From NCBI GenBank assembly GCA_964560325.1, contig CAZLLV010000100.1, positions 1 through 16,597 of the forward strand: DNA of 16,597 bases, written 5' to 3'. Shown here one piece after another: positions 14,334-16,597 of the stretch (positions are counted from its first letter, which is position 1; each line of letters starts with the position of its first letter). Below the pieces are notes generated by a model that was given only the letters and a program-made list of their open reading frames with translations, did not search any database and was not told the DNA's origin. The stretch is from CAZLLV01 sp964560325 (GTDB lineage: Bacteria > Acidobacteriota > Thermoanaerobaculia > Multivoradales > DATKCC01). The position numbers and the translations under genes were made by a program.

Positions 14334-15171
14334 AGAGGATGAGGCGGGCGGCGGCAGCGCCGATCGCGGCGGGAAATCCGAGCACGATGGTCATCATGAG
14401 GATGTGCGCCGGATCGACGCCGTCGGTTCGCCCGAAGGTCCACAGCACGTACAGGCTGATGAGCAGGGCGACCGCGTAGCCGACCGCCGTGAAGCGCGTG
14501 AACGCGCTCCACCAGGACGTGTGCGGTGACAGGTCGGCCTGGCCGTGGAACTGGACGGCGAAAACGAAGCCATGCATGAGAACGAGCGACAGCAGCGCAA
14601 GCGCGAGCGCGTGCCATTCCGTCATCCGATATGCGACCAGCACCATCTCCTCGGTCGGCGCGATGTTGAAAGCGAGGAAGAGCGCGCCCACCCCCATCAG
14701 GAACACCTCGCCGGCATAACCCGTCGCACGACGTTTCTCATCCTGCTCGCTTTTCGGCTCGCCGCCCAGCAGGCTGCGCGCCAATGCCGCGCCGATGCTG
14801 CACGGGACGGCCTGCAGCGACACCTTGCCGATGATTTCGCCGAGCGGCATCCCGGGTTCGATCACGCCGAACACGGTGAGGATGACGGCTGCGGCGAGGA
14901 ATCCCACGCCATAGGCAACGAACGCGTCGATGACGTCGTCGAGCAACGCGCTGGTTTTCTCGAAGCCCGTGAAATAGGACAGGCCGACGAGGATCGGCAA
15001 AAACACGACGAGCAATAAAATCAGCCGGCCGCGATCCATGTAGAAGCCGAGCCACCACATCTCCATGGTCATTAGCAGCGGCAGGCCGAAGATGATGGCG
15101 CCGCCGAAGGCGCGTGCGAGGCCGATGGCGAAGCGGTGGTTGGCGGCCCGCCGGTCGCGGGCGCGCGTCAT
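14332..15171 (-). CDS. TIGR02587 family integral membrane protein
   Basis: This 279-residue protein has about seven hydrophobic segments, for example AFGGAIIFGLPLLMTMEMWW near residue 22, LILLLVVFLPILVGLSYF near 50, and ILMMTIVLGFPAAIGAAAARL at the C-terminus. Conserved-looking loops include MWWLGFYMDRGR, FNIAPTEEM and FHGQADLS. Pairing with a TIGR02588 gene directly downstream is the hallmark of this family pair; the function is unknown, and an inner-membrane location is inferred from the helices. The start is ATG at 15171, without a clear Shine-Dalgarno sequence. The gene lies 36 bases after the stop of the yccA-like gene and may be read from the same transcript. Codon use (CTG for Leu, AGC for Ser) differs from the left part of the window. 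Confidence 0.85.
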   Translation of the reverse strand: MTRARDRRAANHRFAIGLARAFGGAIIFGLPLLMTMEMWWLGFYMDRGRLILLLVVFLPILVGLSYFTGFEKTSALLDDVIDAFVAYGVGFLAAAVILTVFGVIEPGMPLGEIIGKVSLQAVPCSIGAALARSLLGGEPKSEQDEKRRATGYAGEVFLMGVGALFLAFNIAPTEEMVLVAYRMTEWHALALALLSLVLMHGFVFAVQFHGQADLSPHTSWWSAFTRFTAVGYAVALLISLYVLWTFGRTDGVDPAHILMMTIVLGFPAAIGAAAARLIL

Positions 15172-15207
15172 CCGCGCGGCGCCCGCCGCCGGCGCGGCGA
15201 GCGGTGC

Positions 15208-15879
15208 TCAGTCGTCGCTGAAGGCTCCGAACAGGTGCAGCAGGCTCGCGAAGAGATTGTACAGACTGACGAACAGGGTGACGGTCGCCATGATGTAGTT
15301 GCGTTCGCCGCCGTGCACGATGGCGCTGGTCTGGTACAGGATCAGGCCGCCCATGGCCAGCACGAACATCCCGGAGACCGCCAGCGAAACCGCCGGCAGC
15401 TGGAAGAAGATCGCGGCCAGGCCGAGCAGGAAGGCACCGAGGATACCGACGGTGAGGAAACCGCCCATGAAGCTGAAATCGCGGCGGCTCTTGAGCGCGT
15501 AGGCGCTCAGGCCGAGGAAGGTGAGCCCGGTCACGCCGAGCGAAGTCATGACGAGCTCGCCGCCGTTCGGCAGTTGCAGGTACAGGTTCACGATCGGCCC
15601 GAGCGTGTAGCCCATGAAGCCGGTCAGCGCGAATACGAACAGCAGCCCGAGCGCGCTGTTGCGGAACTTTGCCGTCAGGAACAGCAGACCGAAATAGCCG
15701 ACCAGCGTGAGAATCACGCCGGGGTACGGCAGGTTGAACGCAACGGCCAGTCCGGCCGTGGCGGCGCTGAACAGCAGCGTGGCCGCCAGCAGCAGGTAGG
15801 TATTGCGAAGGACGGCATTGGTCTCGAGCGCCGACTCCTGCGCGGCTGCCGGCGTATAGCTGGTCTGCGGTTGCTGCAT
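15208..15879 (-). CDS. yccA: Bax inhibitor-1/YccA family membrane protein
   Basis: The 223-residue inner-membrane protein has seven hydrophobic segments and the BI-1/YccA signatures: VLRNTYLLLAATLLFSAATA after a polar N-terminus, ALTGFMGYTLGPI near residue 86, and a C-terminal ATVTLFVSLYNLFASLLHLFG. In E. coli YccA binds and moderates the FtsH protease (known for that protein; inferred here). The length matches the proteobacterial YccA class. The ATG at 15879 has GAGGAT 5 bases upstream. Next to it, divergently, lies tRNA-Ser(UGA). As I recall, E. coli yccA is also beside serT, a tRNA-Ser(UGA), so this is probably conserved gammaproteobacterial gene order. The following TIGR02587 gene is close enough for co-transcription. 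Confidence 0.9.
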   Translation of the reverse strand: MQQPQTSYTPAAAQESALETNAVLRNTYLLLAATLLFSAATAGLAVAFNLPYPGVILTLVGYFGLLFLTAKFRNSALGLLFVFALTGFMGYTLGPIVNLYLQLPNGGELVMTSLGVTGLTFLGLSAYALKSRRDFSFMGGFLTVGILGAFLLGLAAIFFQLPAVSLAVSGMFVLAMGGLILYQTSAIVHGGERNYIMATVTLFVSLYNLFASLLHLFGAFSDD

Positions 15880-15981
15880 GGTTGATCCTCGAATGGCGAT
15901 TGCGCCTATGATGCCGCCCGGCCATCGTTAAGTCCACCGGCCGCCTTGCGTGCCGCCGGCCGAATGGCGAGAATTCCCGGC

Positions 15982-16071
15982 GGAGAGGTGGCAGAGCGGT
16001 CGAATGCGGCGGTCTTGAAAACCGTTGTGGGTGAAAGCCCACCGGGGGTTCGAATCCCTCCCTCTCCGCCA
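15982..16071 (+). tRNA. tRNA-Ser (anticodon UGA), CCA encoded
   Basis: The acceptor stem GGAGAGG pairs with CCTCTCC, followed by G and an encoded CCA at 16069-16071. The D arm is GCAGAGCGGTCGAATGC. The anticodon stem CGGT/ACCG encloses loop CTTGAAA, giving anticodon TGA. A long variable arm (GTGGGTGAAAGCCCAC) is typical of serine tRNAs, and the T arm is GGGGGTTCGAATCCCTC. All stems pair without visible mismatch, so the gene looks functional. It reads UCA codons. It lies 102 bases upstream of nothing recognisable and diverges from yccA. A weak TTGATC, 19 bases, TATGAT (15882-15912) could be its promoter. Its 3' end is a common site of island integration, and the DNA directly after it is AT-rich. 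Confidence 0.97.
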
Positions 16072-16513
16072 ATAAACGTTATATCTTATTGATTTATAGA
16101 GTATTTATTATATGGCTCCGCATTCGGTCCCGACTTCAGACCCAACGTAGCTGGCTGCTGGACATACGCGCTGACAGAACGGCTGAACGATCGGTCACCA
16201 CACGCCGACGCTTCGCAGCTCGACACCCCGGGCGCGCTCGATGAGCTTCACCCTTCTGCCACGACGATCTCTGCGAATCACTGCACGAAGCCATGCAAGG
16301 CTCTGCGCCACGACATCGGATTTGAGCACCAACTTGCTCACGCTGTACGGGATCCTAACGGACGCGTTTTGGGCCGTGGGCGCCCTTTTCAAGTATTAGA
16401 ATAAGACGCTGACACAAGCTCGTCAGCCAGACTGTCAGGGTTCATCCAAAAAAAAAATGCTCCATTCGTCGGGGGCATGGCTGACGCCGCCGACGCTGGG
16501 GACGAAGACGCGG
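16072..16513. other. 442-base stretch without a convincing gene; AT-rich patch at its left end
   Basis: Directly after the tRNA, 16072-16112 is strikingly AT-rich in an otherwise GC-rich region and shows no strong hairpin. The rest is of mixed composition. A 65-codon minus-strand frame (16195-16392) begins with TTG, has no ribosome site and resembles nothing I know. I see no integrase start, no repeat of the tRNA 3' end and no other RNA gene. Confidence 0.5.
16448..16495 (-). terminator. Possible intrinsic terminator of the partial gene at the right edge
   Basis: On the minus strand a nine-base stem (16495-16487 with 16475-16467, one mismatch) and an 11-base loop are followed, after nine bases, by ten T residues (16457-16448). 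The gap between stem and T-tract is longer than in a classical terminator, so this is only a candidate. It lies about 20 bases beyond the stop at 16514. Confidence 0.35.
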
Positions 16514-16597
16514 TTACCACGTTCGTTCGAAGCGCAGTCCGATGAAAGGGGTCATCTCGCCGCTCTCCACCACGTTGACGCCGCGCCGTGGATCGAA
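16514..16597 (-). CDS. C-terminal 27 codons of a probable outer-membrane beta-barrel protein, entering from the right edge
   Basis: A minus-strand frame open to the right edge reads GVNVVESGEMTPFIGLRFERTW before a TAA at 16516-16514. The last ten residues alternate hydrophobic and polar with an aromatic end (Ile, Leu, Phe, Trp at spaced positions), as in the last strand of outer-membrane barrels; the TPFIGLRFER phrase is barrel-like too. A candidate terminator follows. With only 27 residues the family cannot be named, and a chance frame is not excluded. Confidence 0.35.
   Translation of the reverse strand, partial: FDPRRGVNVVESGEMTPFIGLRFERTW

Noticed and set aside
13963..14529. Continuation of the secreted-protein frame to 14529
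   Set aside because: It reads the antisense of the TIGR02588 and TIGR02587 genes, and no secreted-domain character appears after DLTGRI.
16195..16392. Minus-strand frame of 65 codons
   Set aside because: It has a TTG start, no ribosome site, no recognisable family and is basic throughout.
16440..16530. Minus-strand phrase NRVFVPSVGGVSHAPDEWS, resembling the C-terminal motif of M20 hydantoinase/carbamoylase proteins
   Set aside because: The frame is only about 38 codons, has a TGA shortly upstream and no preceding M20 sequence, overlaps another frame and spans the putative terminator hairpin. It is most likely chance, though a frameshifted remnant is not excluded.
1..16597. CRISPR array, insertion sequence, toxin-antitoxin or defence operon
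   Set aside because: No regularly spaced repeats, transposase or integrase motifs, terminal inverted repeats or paired small genes of that kind were seen on either strand.

Overview
The window is a high-GC bacterial contig in two parts that do not look as if they belong together. Bases 1 to about 13,950 are very GC-rich, use CTC and CTG for leucine and mostly TCG for serine, and encode a Gram-negative-type gene set: polysaccharide glycosyltransferases, an outer-membrane porin, and a RicT/PSP1 protein followed by a divergent Hfq/Sm-like protein. I read this as a non-proteobacterial Gram-negative, most likely an acidobacterium-like lineage (inference, moderate). From about 13,960 to the end, composition and codon use change (almost only CTG for leucine, more AGC, more A/T). 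The genes become a TIGR02588/TIGR02587 pair, a YccA-type Bax inhibitor-1 protein and tRNA-Ser(UGA), which look proteobacterial, probably gammaproteobacterial.

Layout, left part. Positions 1-5192 (+) hold a tightly packed polysaccharide cluster: the C-terminal part of a polytopic membrane protein, three consecutive family-2 glycosyltransferases and a DUF1972/GT4 glycosyltransferase, joined by overlaps or gaps of a few bases. A clear sigma70-type promoter (TTGGCA, 17 bases, TATAAT) then precedes a polyprenyl-phosphate sugar phosphotransferase (5325-6788), the enzyme that would load the first sugar on the lipid carrier for these transferases. Next is tryptophan 2,3-dioxygenase (6819-7640, +), which has no Shine-Dalgarno sequence and looks leaderless. 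It converges on a minus-strand operon, ricT, hfq-like, pdxA (9783 to 7648), driven by a TTGACA, 18 bases, CATAAT promoter. A second minus-strand pair, phosphate acetyltransferase and purD (12305 to 9982), has a stop/start overlap and diverges from a porin gene (12432-13835, +).

The join. Just after the porin a new secreted-protein gene starts at 13861, runs through a signal peptide and about six mature residues, and is then cut. Immediately beyond, a minus-strand TIGR02588 gene is cut near its C-terminus. Two unrelated genes truncated tail to tail, with a composition change at the same point, indicate a non-homologous junction near 13,950-13,970. A chimeric assembly is the simplest explanation; a genuine insertion or rearrangement is the alternative.

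Right part. TIGR02588 and TIGR02587 (two conserved membrane proteins of unknown function) form a two-gene operon, followed by a yccA-like gene, all on the minus strand. A complete tRNA-Ser(UGA) with encoded CCA lies at 15982-16071. Beyond it is about 440 bases without a convincing gene, starting with an AT-rich patch, and then the last 27 codons of a probable minus-strand beta-barrel protein entering from the right edge.

No CRISPR array, insertion sequence or obviously new multi-gene system was seen. The points most worth a second look are the junction, the absence of a normal start codon for pdxA, the divergent Hfq in a ricT operon, and the leaderless-type starts.
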